Shown here one piece after another: positions 26,715-35,069 of a stretch of 64,000 nucleotides of DNA (position 1 is the first letter of the stretch; the number at the start of each line of letters is the position of its first letter). This DNA comes from VGRW01 sp041498295 (lineage in GTDB: Bacteria > Myxococcota_A > UBA9160 > SZUA-336), in contig JBGQIB010000001.1 in assembly GCA_041498295.1 (NCBI GenBank), forward strand, positions 21,436-85,435. The letters are read 5' to 3'. Position numbers and translations under genes: made by a program. The notes under the pieces were generated by a model. It was not told the origin of the DNA. It made no database searches and saw only the letters and a list, made by a program, of their open reading frames with translations.

Positions 26715-27719
26715 CTAGAGTGTCTGGAGCGCCTGGCGGATCTCCTTGTCCATCGGATCGAGCTCCCACGCGCGCTGCAGGTGCTTGCGCGCCTTTTGTG
26801 AGTCGCCGGCCTTGCGGTAGACTTCGCCGGCGAGCTTACGGAACGGAATGCTCTCTTCGTCCAGCGCGACGGCGCGCTCCGCGTAGAGCGCCGCCTTCTC
26901 GAGACCGCCCTCGAGCCCGGCGAGTAACTCGGCGAGCTTTTGCGCGAGCTCCGCGTCGGTCGGAGAGAGCTGCGCGGCCTCCTCGAGCAGCTCGGCGGCG
27001 CCCGCGCGGTCGCCGGAGAGCAGCATCTCGGCCTTGCGGCGCACCGCGGCCGCGCGTTCCGCGTTCGCGCGCGGGAGGATCTCGGCGAGCTCGTCGTGGT
27101 AGCGCTTTTCGCGCGGGTCGAACGCGAGCGCGAGCTCGACGAGCTGCGCGGCTCGCGCCCAGTCACCGTTCTGTTTCTGCAGCATCGCGGCGTCGAATTG
27201 CTTGCTCGCGCGCGCGCGGCTCTGTTCGAGCTGGCGCTGCAGCGAGATGAGCATCAGGCCGGGTGACTTGAGACCGAGTCGGCCGCGCAGCGACGCACCG
27301 CGGCCGGAGGTGGGCGCGCGTGACAAGGGCACGGCAGGCGGCGGGATCGTGACCGGACGTGACTCGGTGGTCGTCGGCGAGAGCGAGCGATCGTACGCGC
27401 CGCGCAGCTTCGGATCGCGGAGCACGTCGTGCGCGGCGACGATGCGCTTGTACACCTCGTTCAACAGGTCCGCGTACGGACCGAGCTCCTTCTTGAAGTA
27501 GCGATCGGGGTGGTAGGTCTTCGAGCGCTGGAAGAAGGCGTCGCGAATGTCGGCGGACTCGGCTTCGCGCGGGACGCCGAGCACGTCGTAGTACGTGAGC
27601 GTGGCGAGTGAGCGCGCGAACTCGCGGACATCGCGCTGAAACGCTTCGGGCAAATCCACGCGAGCGCCCGCGTTCGCTGCCTCGTTCGAGGCCGCTTCGC
27701 CGTCGGTGCTCGAACTCAT
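26715..27719 (-). CDS. J-domain protein with C-terminal TPRs
   Basis: A 334-residue co-chaperone. The J domain lies near residues 40-110, with TYYDVLGVPREAESADIRDAF, the essential HPD in KTYHPDRYF, and YKRIVAAHDVLRDPKLRGAYD. TPR-like helices fill the C-terminal half (EKAALYAERAVALDEESIPF, KARKHLQRAWELDPMD). There is no Gly/Phe or zinc-finger region, so it is a type III J protein. It should stimulate the ATPase of the downstream Hsp70-like protein. The chosen ATG has GGAGGCGGG directly upstream. Confidence 0.85.
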   Translation of the reverse strand: MSSSTDGEAASNEAANAGARVDLPEAFQRDVREFARSLATLTYYDVLGVPREAESADIRDAFFQRSKTYHPDRYFKKELGPYADLLNEVYKRIVAAHDVLRDPKLRGAYDRSLSPTTTESRPVTIPPPAVPLSRAPTSGRGASLRGRLGLKSPGLMLISLQRQLEQSRARASKQFDAAMLQKQNGDWARAAQLVELALAFDPREKRYHDELAEILPRANAERAAAVRRKAEMLLSGDRAGAAELLEEAAQLSPTDAELAQKLAELLAGLEGGLEKAALYAERAVALDEESIPFRKLAGEVYRKAGDSQKARKHLQRAWELDPMDKEIRQALQTL

Positions 27720-27828
27720 CCCGCCTCCACGCCGATGCGCAATTCGCCCCACAAGCTATCGGGGGGCCTCGGCGGGAAATTGAGGCGCGCGGACGCGAAG
27801 CGGCGCGGCTGTCGCGCGTGTCGCGCGG

Positions 27829-28773
27829 CTAGCGAGCGATCAAAAGCTCGAGGATCGCCTTCTGCGCGTGCAGGCGATTTTCAGCTTGATCGAACACGAT
27901 CGCGCGCGCGGATTCGAACACGTCCGCGGTGATCTCTTCGCCGCGGTGCGCGGGCAGGCAGTGCAGGATGCGCGCCCCGGGCGCGAGCGCGACGAGCTCC
28001 GCGTTCAGCTGATACGGGCGAAAGATGCGCCGCCGCGCCTCGGCTTCGCTCTCCTGTCCCATGCTGGCCCACACGTCCGTGTAGAGGAAGGCGGCGCCCT
28101 TCACCGCCTCGCGCGGATCGGCGACGAAGCGGATCTGCGCGCCCGTCTGCGCCGCGCGCTCGAGCGCCGTGCGCACGAGCGCTGGGTCGGGCGCGTAGCC
28201 CGGCGGGGTGCTCACCACGAGCGACATGCCGAGGCACGCGGCGAGATTGATCAGCGAGTGACACATGTTGTTGCCGTCGCCGATGTAGCTGACTTGGTCT
28301 CGGCGCAGGTCACCGTGCTCGAGGATCGTGAGCGCGTCCGCCATGGCCTGACACGGGTGCAGCCAGTCGGTGAGCGCGTTGATCACCGGTACACTCGCGT
28401 GTGTCGCCAGGGTCTGTACGACGTCGTGGCCATACGTGCGCGCGACGATCCCGTGGCACCAGCGCGAGAGGTTGCGGGCGACGTCCTCGGGCGGTTCGCG
28501 CTCGCCGATCTGCACCTGCCCGGGCGGGAGATACACCGGAAACCCGCCCAGCTCGACGACGCCTACTTCGAAGGTCACGAACGTGCGCAGACTCGGCTTC
28601 GCGAAGTAGAGCAGAATCGAGCAGCCGTCGAGCGAGCGCACCGGCACGCGCCGGCGGCGCAGGTCCTTCAGCTCGAGCGCGCGCGCGAGAATCTCCTCGA
28701 TCGCGTCGCGGGGCCACTCCGCGATCGACAGGAAGTCCTTGGGGACGCGGCGCTCAGGCCTTTGAGCGGACAA
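27829..28773 (-). CDS. argF: Ornithine carbamoyltransferase
   Basis: A 314-residue transcarbamylase that forms citrulline from ornithine and carbamoyl phosphate. Motifs are FAKPSLRTFVTFE (phosphate loop), RTYGHDVV, LTDWLHPCQAMAD, GDGNNMCHSLI, DVWASMGQE and HCLPAHRGEEIT. The phosphate loop is S-L-R-T-F where Escherichia coli has S-T-R-T-R; the central Arg is kept. The HCLP motif favours ornithine over N-acylated ornithine as substrate. The start is probably TTG, 19 bases inside the end of argB. No alternative ATG is present. Confidence 0.9.
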   Translation of the reverse strand: MSAQRPERRVPKDFLSIAEWPRDAIEEILARALELKDLRRRRVPVRSLDGCSILLYFAKPSLRTFVTFEVGVVELGGFPVYLPPGQVQIGEREPPEDVARNLSRWCHGIVARTYGHDVVQTLATHASVPVINALTDWLHPCQAMADALTILEHGDLRRDQVSYIGDGNNMCHSLINLAACLGMSLVVSTPPGYAPDPALVRTALERAAQTGAQIRFVADPREAVKGAAFLYTDVWASMGQESEAEARRRIFRPYQLNAELVALAPGARILHCLPAHRGEEITADVFESARAIVFDQAENRLHAQKAILELLIAR

Positions 28774-29620
28774 GTTTCGTTCCCACGCCGCCGTCGGTGA
28801 AGATCTCGAGCAAGAGCGCGTGCGGCACGCGCCCGTCGATGATGTGCGCCGCGGTGACTCCGCGCTCCATCGCGCGCACGGCGCACTCGAGCTTCGGAAT
28901 CATGCCGCCCTTCACCGTACCGTCCGCGATCGAGCGCCGCACCTCCGCCTCGGTCATCTGGTGGATGAGCTGCCTCGCGTCGTCGAGTACGCCCTCGACG
29001 TCGGTGAGCAGGATCAGCTTCTCGGCCGCGAGCGCCTCGGCGATCGCGCCCGCGGCGGTATCGGCGTTGACGTTGTAGGTGACTCCCTGCGCGTCCACGC
29101 CGACGGGCGCGACGACGGGAATGAAGCCGTCCTTGGTGAGTGTCTTGATCAGCGAGACGTCGACACGCTCTGGTGTACCCACGAGGCCCAGGTCGCGGCC
29201 GGCCGGGCCGAATAGGCGCTTCACGCGCAGGAAGCCGCCGGCGTCCTTGCCGGTGAGGCCGATCGCCTGGCCGCCGGCGGCGCCGATGAGTGACACGATC
29301 TCGGCGTTGATCTGACCGCCGAGCACCATCTCGACGACCTCCATCGTCTCCTGGTCGGTGACTCGAACACCGTCGACGAACTCGGACTTCTTGCCGAGTC
29401 GCGCGAGCAGCTGGCCGATCTGGGGACCGCCGCCGTGCACGATCACCGGGCGCAGCCCGATGAAGCGCAGCAAGGTCACGTCGGTCGCGAACGAGGCTTT
29501 GAGCGCGTCGTTCTCCATCGCGGCGCCGCCGTACTTGATCACCACCGTCTTGTCGAAGAACGCGCGGATGTAGGGCAGCGCCTCGACCAGCGTGTTTGCC
29601 TTGCGAATCAGCTCTTCCAT
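28754..29620 (-). CDS. argB: Acetylglutamate kinase
   Basis: Phosphorylates N-acetylglutamate in arginine synthesis; 288 residues. Amino acid kinase motifs are VVIKYGGAAM (N-terminal Lys), VIVHGGGPQIGQLLARL, YNVNADTAAGAIAEAL, LILLTDVEGVLDD and GGMIPKLECAVRAMERGV. The N-terminal helix MEELIRKANTLVEALPYIRAF matches the arginine-sensitive hexameric form, so feedback inhibition by arginine is likely (inference). It starts six bases after hslU and overlaps argF by 20 bases. Confidence 0.95.
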   Translation of the reverse strand: MEELIRKANTLVEALPYIRAFFDKTVVIKYGGAAMENDALKASFATDVTLLRFIGLRPVIVHGGGPQIGQLLARLGKKSEFVDGVRVTDQETMEVVEMVLGGQINAEIVSLIGAAGGQAIGLTGKDAGGFLRVKRLFGPAGRDLGLVGTPERVDVSLIKTLTKDGFIPVVAPVGVDAQGVTYNVNADTAAGAIAEALAAEKLILLTDVEGVLDDARQLIHQMTEAEVRRSIADGTVKGGMIPKLECAVRAMERGVTAAHIIDGRVPHALLLEIFTDGGVGTKLVRSKA

Positions 29621-29626
29621 CGCCGC

Positions 29627-30949
29627 CTACAAGATGAAGCGCGAGAGCTCTCGGTCTCCCGCGATGTCCGAGAGTCGCTCGCGCACGCGCGCGGCGTCGA
29701 AGACTTCGCTCGAGCCTCCGCGGTCGGGCGCTTCGAAGAGCGCGTCGTCGAGGAGTCTCTCGAGCACGGTATGCAAGCGCCGCGCGCCTATGTTCTCGGT
29801 CGAGCGATTCACTTCCGCCGCGATGCGCGCGATCTCGCGAATCGCGTCCGGCTTGAACTCGAGCCGCACGTTCTCGGTCGCGAGCAGCGCTTGATACTGC
29901 TTCACGAGCGCATTGTGCGGCTCCTCGAGGATCCGCACAAATGCCGCCTCGTCCAGATCCTCGAGCTCGACGCGGATCGGGAAGCGCCCCTGCAACTCCG
30001 GGATCAGGTCGGAGGGCCGCGAGACGTGAAACGCCCCGGCCGCAATGAACAGAATGTGGTCGGTGCGCACCGTGCCGTGCTTCGTCTGCACGCTCGTACC
30101 CTCGACGATCGGCAGTAAGTCGCGCTGCACGCCCTCGCGAGAGACGTCGGCGCCGTGTGTCTCGCGGCGCGCGATCTTGTCGATCTCGTCGATGAACACG
30201 ATGCCGGTCTGCTCGGTGCGCTGCAGCGCGCGCTCGCGCACGGCGTCTTGGTCGATCAAGCGGCCCGCCTCCTCGTCGCGCAGGAAGTCGCGCGCCTGCG
30301 CGACCTTCACGCGCCGCGAGCGCGTCCGCTTGGGCATCAGGTTGCCCATCAGATCCTTCAGTGAGACGCCCATTTCCTCGATGCCCTGCGGCGAGAAGAT
30401 CTCGAGCGTCGGACCCGAGCGCTCGGGCATGTCGATCTCGACCTCGCGCTCCTCGAGCTCGCCGGAGCGCAGCTTCGCGCGCATGCGTTCGCGGGTCGAA
30501 TCCGATCCCTCGCTCGTGCCCTTCATCTCCGGGGTTCGCGGGTACAGCGCGTCGAGCAGCCGCTCCTCGGCGATCCGCTCCGCGGAGGCTTGCACCTTCG
30601 CGAGCTCCTCGTCGCGCACCAGCTTGATGCCGACCTCCATCAGGTCGCGCACGATCGAGTCGACGTCGCGCCCTACGTAGCCGACCTCGGTGAACTTCGA
30701 GGCTTCGACCTTCACGAACGGCGCGGCCGCGAGCTTCGCGAGCCGGCGCGCGATCTCGGTCTTTCCGACGCCGGTCGGGCCGATCATCAGGATGTTCTTC
30801 GGGTGAATCTCGTCCTTGAGATCACCCGACACATTTTGGCGTCGCCAGCGATTGCGCAGCGCGATGGCCACCGCGCGCTTCGCGGCGTGCTGGCCGACGA
30901 TGAAGCGATCGAGCTCCGAGACCACCTCGCGCGGAGTGAAGGTTCTCAA
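29627..30949 (-). CDS. hslU: HslU ATPase/unfoldase of the HslUV protease
   Basis: AAA+ subunit that unfolds substrates and feeds them to HslV; 440 residues, normal length. The N-terminus is TPREVVSELDRFIVGQHAAK. Walker A is GPTGVGKTEIARRLA, the pore loop is in FTEVGYVGRDVDSI, Walker B is GIVFIDEIDKIA, and the sensor region includes LIPELQGRFPIRVEL. The I domain sits between the Walker motifs. It ends LSRFIL, close to the family's conserved C-terminal tail that docks on HslV. A TTG start overlaps the hslV stop (TTGA). Confidence 0.95.
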   Translation of the reverse strand: MRTFTPREVVSELDRFIVGQHAAKRAVAIALRNRWRRQNVSGDLKDEIHPKNILMIGPTGVGKTEIARRLAKLAAAPFVKVEASKFTEVGYVGRDVDSIVRDLMEVGIKLVRDEELAKVQASAERIAEERLLDALYPRTPEMKGTSEGSDSTRERMRAKLRSGELEEREVEIDMPERSGPTLEIFSPQGIEEMGVSLKDLMGNLMPKRTRSRRVKVAQARDFLRDEEAGRLIDQDAVRERALQRTEQTGIVFIDEIDKIARRETHGADVSREGVQRDLLPIVEGTSVQTKHGTVRTDHILFIAAGAFHVSRPSDLIPELQGRFPIRVELEDLDEAAFVRILEEPHNALVKQYQALLATENVRLEFKPDAIREIARIAAEVNRSTENIGARRLHTVLERLLDDALFEAPDRGGSSEVFDAARVRERLSDIAGDRELSRFIL

Positions 30950-31488
30950 AGCGCGAGCTCCTCGATGCTGATTTGGTCGTTTGTGTACAAGCAGATCTCC
31001 GCGGCGATGCGCAAGCTGCGCTCCGCGATCTCGCGCGCCGAGAGCTCCGTCGCGTCGAGCAGCGCGCGCGCGGCGGCGAGCGCATACGCGCCCCCGGAGC
31101 CGATTGCGGCCACTCCGCCATCGGGCTCGATCACGTCGCCGTTGCCGGAGATGACGAGCATGTCCTGCACGTCGGCGACGATCAGCAGCGCCTCGAGGCG
31201 GCGCATCGAGCGATCGGTGCGCCAGTCCTTCGCCAGCTCGACGGCGGCGCGGCGCAGGATGCCGCCGCGCTCCTCGAGCTTCGCCTCGAAGCGCTCCGCG
31301 AGCGCGAACGCGTCGGCGGTCGAGCCCGCGAAGCCCGCGAGCACCTTGCCGCCGCGCAGCCGCTGGATCTTCTTCGCGGTCCGCTTCATCACCATCTCGC
31401 CGAACGTGACTTGGCCGTCGCCGGCGATCACCACGCTGGCGCCTCGCTTCACGGCGATCACGGTCGTGGCGTGAAACTGCGCCGTCAT
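30946..31488 (-). CDS. hslV: HslV peptidase of the HslUV protease
   Basis: Threonine peptidase subunit of 180 residues. A short propeptide MTAQFHA precedes TTVIAVKRG, whose first Thr is the catalytic nucleophile after processing. Conserved segments are VIAGDGQVTFGEMVMKRTAKK, GFAGSTADAFALAERFE and AIGSGGAYALAAARALL. It is translationally coupled to hslU by a four-base overlap. Confidence 0.95.
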   Translation of the reverse strand: MTAQFHATTVIAVKRGASVVIAGDGQVTFGEMVMKRTAKKIQRLRGGKVLAGFAGSTADAFALAERFEAKLEERGGILRRAAVELAKDWRTDRSMRRLEALLIVADVQDMLVISGNGDVIEPDGGVAAIGSGGAYALAAARALLDATELSAREIAERSLRIAAEICLYTNDQISIEELAL

Positions 31489-31500
31489 GGCGGGTTAGCG

Positions 31501-31523
31501 GCGGGCAAAGCTCGCCTGCCCGC
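31501..31523. terminator. Hairpin between xerC and hslV
   Basis: GCGGGCA-AAGCTCGCC-TGCCCGC is a 7-bp inverted repeat in the 85-base gap between the xerC stop and the hslV start. No T-run follows. It may separate recombinase/tRNA-modification transcripts from hslVU-arg. Confidence 0.3.
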
Positions 31524-31573
31524 ACGGCAGTGCGGCGCACCGCCTTCGGTGCTCGTGGCCAGGGCTCGTGTCA

Positions 31574-32476
31574 CTAGTCTTCCTTCGCGCGCGGGTGGGC
31601 GGCGCGGTAGACGCGCGCCAGTCGCTCGGCGGAGACGTGGGTATAGCGCTGAGTGGTGGAGAGCCGCTCGTGGCCCAGGAGCTCCTGGATCGCGCGCAGG
31701 TCGACGTCCGCGTCGAGCAGATGCGTCGCATAAGAGTGTCGCAGGGTGTGGGGGCTCGCGGGCCGCGCGATCCCAGCCACGAGCATGCGCCGGCGCAGGA
31801 TCACGCGCACGCCGCGGTCCGACAGCGCCCCGCCGCGCGCGTTCGTGAACATCGGCTCTGCGAGCAGGCCTTCGGCGGGGCGCAGTTTCAGCCAGGCGTC
31901 GAGCGCGCCGCGCGCTTCGGAGGGCACCGGCACGACACGCTCCTTGTTGCCTTTGCCCGAGACGCGCAGCTCGCGGCGGTCGTGGTCCCAGTCGCGCACG
32001 CGCAGCGCCGCGAGCTCGCCCACGCGCAGCCCCGTTCCGTAAAGCAGCTCGAAGAGCGCCTTGTCGCGCAGCGCGAGCGAGGGCGCGCGGGTCGGGTCCT
32101 CGCTCTCGACCAGCTGCTCGCAGTCCTCGGCCGAGAGTGGCGAGGGCAGACGGCGTTCGCGCTTCGGCCCGGGCAGCCCCTCGGTCGGGTCCGCGCCGCG
32201 CGCGCCGATCTTCACGCGGAAGCGGAAGAACGCGCGCAGGGCCGCGAGCCGACGGTTGCGCGTCGACGCCTTGTGCACGCGGTGAAAGCCGGCGAGGTAG
32301 GTGCGCACCGCCAGTGACTCGATGCGATCGAGTCCTCCGGCGCGCGCGCACTCCGGGCTCTCGGCGAGCTGGCGCGCTTCGCCCAGATACGCGCGCGAGG
32401 TGTGCGGCGAGAGACCGCGCTCGGCGACGAGGTGGCGTTCGAAGGCCGTGATGGCGCGCGCGTCGGCCGGAGTCAC
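31574..32476 (-). CDS. xerC: Tyrosine recombinase XerC
   Basis: Chromosome-dimer resolution recombinase, 300 residues. The N-terminal SAM-like core-binding domain begins AITAFERHLVAERGLSPHT. All catalytic residues are visible: Arg in GTGLRVGELAAL, Lys in GKGNKERVVPV, His-x-x-Arg in SPHTLRHSYATHLL, His in LLGHERLSTT, and the nucleophile in QRYTHV. GTG is the start, overlapping the trmFO stop. The trmFO-xerC-hslVU order supports XerC rather than a phage integrase. Confidence 0.93.
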   Translation of the reverse strand: MTPADARAITAFERHLVAERGLSPHTSRAYLGEARQLAESPECARAGGLDRIESLAVRTYLAGFHRVHKASTRNRRLAALRAFFRFRVKIGARGADPTEGLPGPKRERRLPSPLSAEDCEQLVESEDPTRAPSLALRDKALFELLYGTGLRVGELAALRVRDWDHDRRELRVSGKGNKERVVPVPSEARGALDAWLKLRPAEGLLAEPMFTNARGGALSDRGVRVILRRRMLVAGIARPASPHTLRHSYATHLLDADVDLRAIQELLGHERLSTTQRYTHVSAERLARVYRAAHPRAKED

Positions 32477-33813
32477 GCGCGCTCCGCGGGCGGCGCGCCG
32501 ACCGCGCGCAGCCACGGCCCGAGATCCTCGTGCGCGCGCGCGGCGAGCCGCGCGTGTCGGTCGCGCCGCGGCCCACGCGCCTGGCGTCCCTCGAACGGCG
32601 GGAAGAGACCGAAGTTCACGTTCATCGGCTGGAAGTGGCGCGGGTCCGCGTTGCGCAGATGCGCCAGCAGCGCGCCCAGCGCGGTCGTCGCCGGCGGCAG
32701 GGGCGCCGAGTCGCCCGCGGCCTTCGCTGCCACGAACAGGCCGGCGAGCAGGCCGAGCGCCGCGGATTCGACGTAGCCCTCGACCCCGGCCATCTGGCCG
32801 GCGAAGTGGAGGCCGGGACGCGCTCGGTGCTGCAGGCGCTCGTCGAGCAGCTCGGGCGCGCGGATGAACGTGTTGCGATGCACCGATCCGAAGCGCGCGA
32901 AGACCGCCTCCTCGAGACCCGGAAGCGTCCGGAAGATCCGCTTCTGCTCGCCGATCCGCAGCTTCGTCTGAAACCCGACCAGGTTGTAGAGCGAGCCCGC
33001 CTTGTCCTCCTGGCGCAGCTGGACGACCGCGTAGGCCGGGGCGCCCCCGCGAGGGTCCTCGAGGCCGACGGGCTTCATCGGTCCGAACGCGAGTGTCTCG
33101 GCGCCGCGCTCCGCCATCACCTCGATCGGCAGACAACCCTCGAAGTAGACCGCCTTTTCGAACGCGTGCAGCGGCACCTTCTCGGCCGCGACCAGCTCGG
33201 CGACGAACGCGTGGTACGCGTCGCGCGAGAGCGGCGAGTTGAGATAATCGCCCTCGCCGTCGTCTCTGCTCTGCCAGCGCGAGGCTCGAAACAGCCGCTC
33301 GTGCGCGAGGCTGTCGGCGTAGACGACCGGCGCGATCGAGTCATAGAAGTAGAGTGAGTCACCGCACAGCTCGCGCACGCGCTCGGCCAGCGCGTCGGAA
33401 GTGAGTGGCCCGGTCGCGAGGATGACCAGGCCCTCGGGCAGCTCGCGCACTTCGCGGCGCACGAGCTCGATGTTCGGCTCCGCCTCGATGCGGACGCCGA
33501 TCTCGCGCGCGAATGCGCCGCGATCGACGGCGAGCGCCGAGCCGGCGGGCACGCGATTCGCGTCTGCGGCGGAGAGGACGAGCGAGCCCGCGCGGCGCAG
33601 CTCTTCGTGCAGCAGACCGATCGCGTTCTCCGGCGTGTCGGAGCGCAGGCTGTTCGAGCAGACCAGCTCCGCGAGCTCGTCCGTGTTGTGCGCGGGAGAG
33701 CGCCGCTCGGGGCGCATCTCGAAGAGCTGCACGGAGACCCCTCGCCGGGCGAGCTGCCAAGCTGCCTCGCAGCCTGCGAGCCCGCCGCCGATAACCTGCA
33801 CGCGCATCGCCAT
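32473..33813 (-). CDS. trmFO: Folate-dependent tRNA (uracil-54-C5) methyltransferase TrmFO
   Basis: Flavoprotein of 446 residues that makes T54 in tRNA using methylenetetrahydrofolate. The FAD-binding N-terminus is VQVIGGGLAGCEAAWQLARRG. Family signatures are PAHNTDELAELVCSNSLRSD, YFEGCLPIEVMAERG, GPMKPVGLEDPR, YNLVGFQTKL and FAGQMAGVEGYVESAA. The start could be the ATG at 33813, 33807 or 33828. The first gives MAMRVQVIGGG, close to other members. Confidence 0.94.
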   Translation of the reverse strand: MAMRVQVIGGGLAGCEAAWQLARRGVSVQLFEMRPERRSPAHNTDELAELVCSNSLRSDTPENAIGLLHEELRRAGSLVLSAADANRVPAGSALAVDRGAFAREIGVRIEAEPNIELVRREVRELPEGLVILATGPLTSDALAERVRELCGDSLYFYDSIAPVVYADSLAHERLFRASRWQSRDDGEGDYLNSPLSRDAYHAFVAELVAAEKVPLHAFEKAVYFEGCLPIEVMAERGAETLAFGPMKPVGLEDPRGGAPAYAVVQLRQEDKAGSLYNLVGFQTKLRIGEQKRIFRTLPGLEEAVFARFGSVHRNTFIRAPELLDERLQHRARPGLHFAGQMAGVEGYVESAALGLLAGLFVAAKAAGDSAPLPPATTALGALLAHLRNADPRHFQPMNVNFGLFPPFEGRQARGPRRDRHARLAARAHEDLGPWLRAVGAPPAERA

Positions 33814-33837
33814 TCCGGCACGGAACATAGCCGGGCG

Positions 33838-33944
33838 CCGCAGCAAGCGAAGCGCGCAGCGAGGCGCAGCCGAGCGAAGAGGGGGTGGCGGCGGCCGGAC
33901 ATCGGCCCGCCGGCCGATGTCCCGCGGGGGCGCCGGGGCCACTA
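33838..33944 (-). repeat. Intergenic palindromic repeat, copy D
   Basis: The core CAGCCGAGCGAAGAGGGGGT (33867-33886) is followed by a perfect 11-bp hairpin, GGACATCGGCC-CGCC-GGCCGATGTCC (33897-33922), then CCGCGGGGGCGCCGGGG and ACTAAG at the dprA stop. It occupies the place where topA lies in many related operons. Confidence 0.65.
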
Positions 33945-35018
33945 AGACCTCAGGCTGAGCCGCGAGCCCTCGCGGCGGAGCGCTCCGTCGAGCTCGAGCT
34001 CGAGCAACACGCGCGCCAGCTCGGCCGGGCTCCGCCCGAGCGCGCGGGTGAGCGTGTCGAGATCGCACGGCCCGTCGGCCAGATGCTCGAGCACCGCGCG
34101 CGCCGCCGGCGTCGCATCGCTCGCTTGCACGGGCACGCGAGGCTTCGCGGCGAGCGGGCCGAGCACGGCCTCGCGCAGGTCGTCCGCATCGAGGATCGGA
34201 ATCGCGCCGTCACGCAACAGGCGATTGGAGCCGCGACACAGATCGGCGTCGATCGGCCCGGGCACGACCGCGACGTCGCGTCCCTGCTCGAGTGCGTGGC
34301 GTGCGCTCCACAGGGTGCCGCTCTTTTCGCGCGCCTCGACGATCAGGGTCAGGCGCGCGAGTCCGCTGATCAGCCGATTGCGCTCCGGGAAGTGGTGAGG
34401 GTGGGCGTCGGCGCCGGGATTGCGCTCCGACAGCCATGCGCCGCCGCCCGCGAGAATCCGCTCCGCGAGCCGCCGCTGACCCGCGGGAGTCACTCGATCG
34501 AGGCCCGAAGCGAGCACCGCCACCGTGCAGCCCGCCCCCGCGAGCGCGCCCTCGTGCGCCGCTGCATCGATGCCATAGGCGAGACCCGAGACGATCGCGA
34601 CGCCGGAGCGCGATAGCTCCCCGGCGAAGGCGTGCGCGGTTGCAACGCCCCTCCCGGTCGGACGCCGCGAGCCGACGATCGCGATCGCCGGTCCGGTCGG
34701 GAGCTCGCCGCGCAGCCACAGCAAGAGCGGCGGATCGGGGATCTCGCGCAGCGCGGCCGGGAACTCGAGTGACTCGGGCGCGACCGCGCGCACGCCGGAC
34801 GCCGCTCCGAGCGCGAGCGCGCGTTCGCCCGCGCTCGCGTCGACGGCGCGCGCAACCGCCGACGCGAGCTTGCGCGGAACGTGCGCGGCAAGCCGCGCCG
34901 AGCTGGCGCCGAGCAGCGCGCTCGCCGATCCGTACAGCGCAATGAGTCGGCGCGCGTGTGCGCGCGAGAGACCGGGAACGGCGCCGAGTGCGGCGCGGGC
35001 AACGAGCTCGTCGTTCAC
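33942..35018 (-). CDS. dprA: DNA-processing protein DprA
   Basis: A 358-residue single-strand DNA-binding, RecA-loading protein used in natural transformation. The Rossmann-like core shows AIVGSRRPTGRG, SGLAYGIDAAAHEGALAG, LASGLDRVTPAGQR, FPERNRLISGLARLTLIVEA, SGTLWSARHALEQGR and PGPIDADLCRGSNRLL. The N-terminus has a helix-hairpin-like region (ALGAVPGLSRAHARRLI). The C-terminal 60 residues form the DprA winged helix. The GTG at 35018 has GGAG seven bases upstream, better than the GTG at 35039. Confidence 0.94.
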   Translation of the reverse strand: MNDELVARAALGAVPGLSRAHARRLIALYGSASALLGASSARLAAHVPRKLASAVARAVDASAGERALALGAASGVRAVAPESLEFPAALREIPDPPLLLWLRGELPTGPAIAIVGSRRPTGRGVATAHAFAGELSRSGVAIVSGLAYGIDAAAHEGALAGAGCTVAVLASGLDRVTPAGQRRLAERILAGGGAWLSERNPGADAHPHHFPERNRLISGLARLTLIVEAREKSGTLWSARHALEQGRDVAVVPGPIDADLCRGSNRLLRDGAIPILDADDLREAVLGPLAAKPRVPVQASDATPAARAVLEHLADGPCDLDTLTRALGRSPAELARVLLELELDGALRREGSRLSLRS

Positions 35019-35069
35019 GGAAAAACTCCGCGGGACCACGCGGGGCGAGCGCGGCTAGAGTAGCCGGCC

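Noticed and set aside
31574..32476. Tyrosine recombinase as evidence of an integrated mobile element
   Set aside because: It lies in the conserved trmFO-xerC-hslVU order, has XerC features, and there are no attachment-site repeats, phage genes or tRNA nearby.
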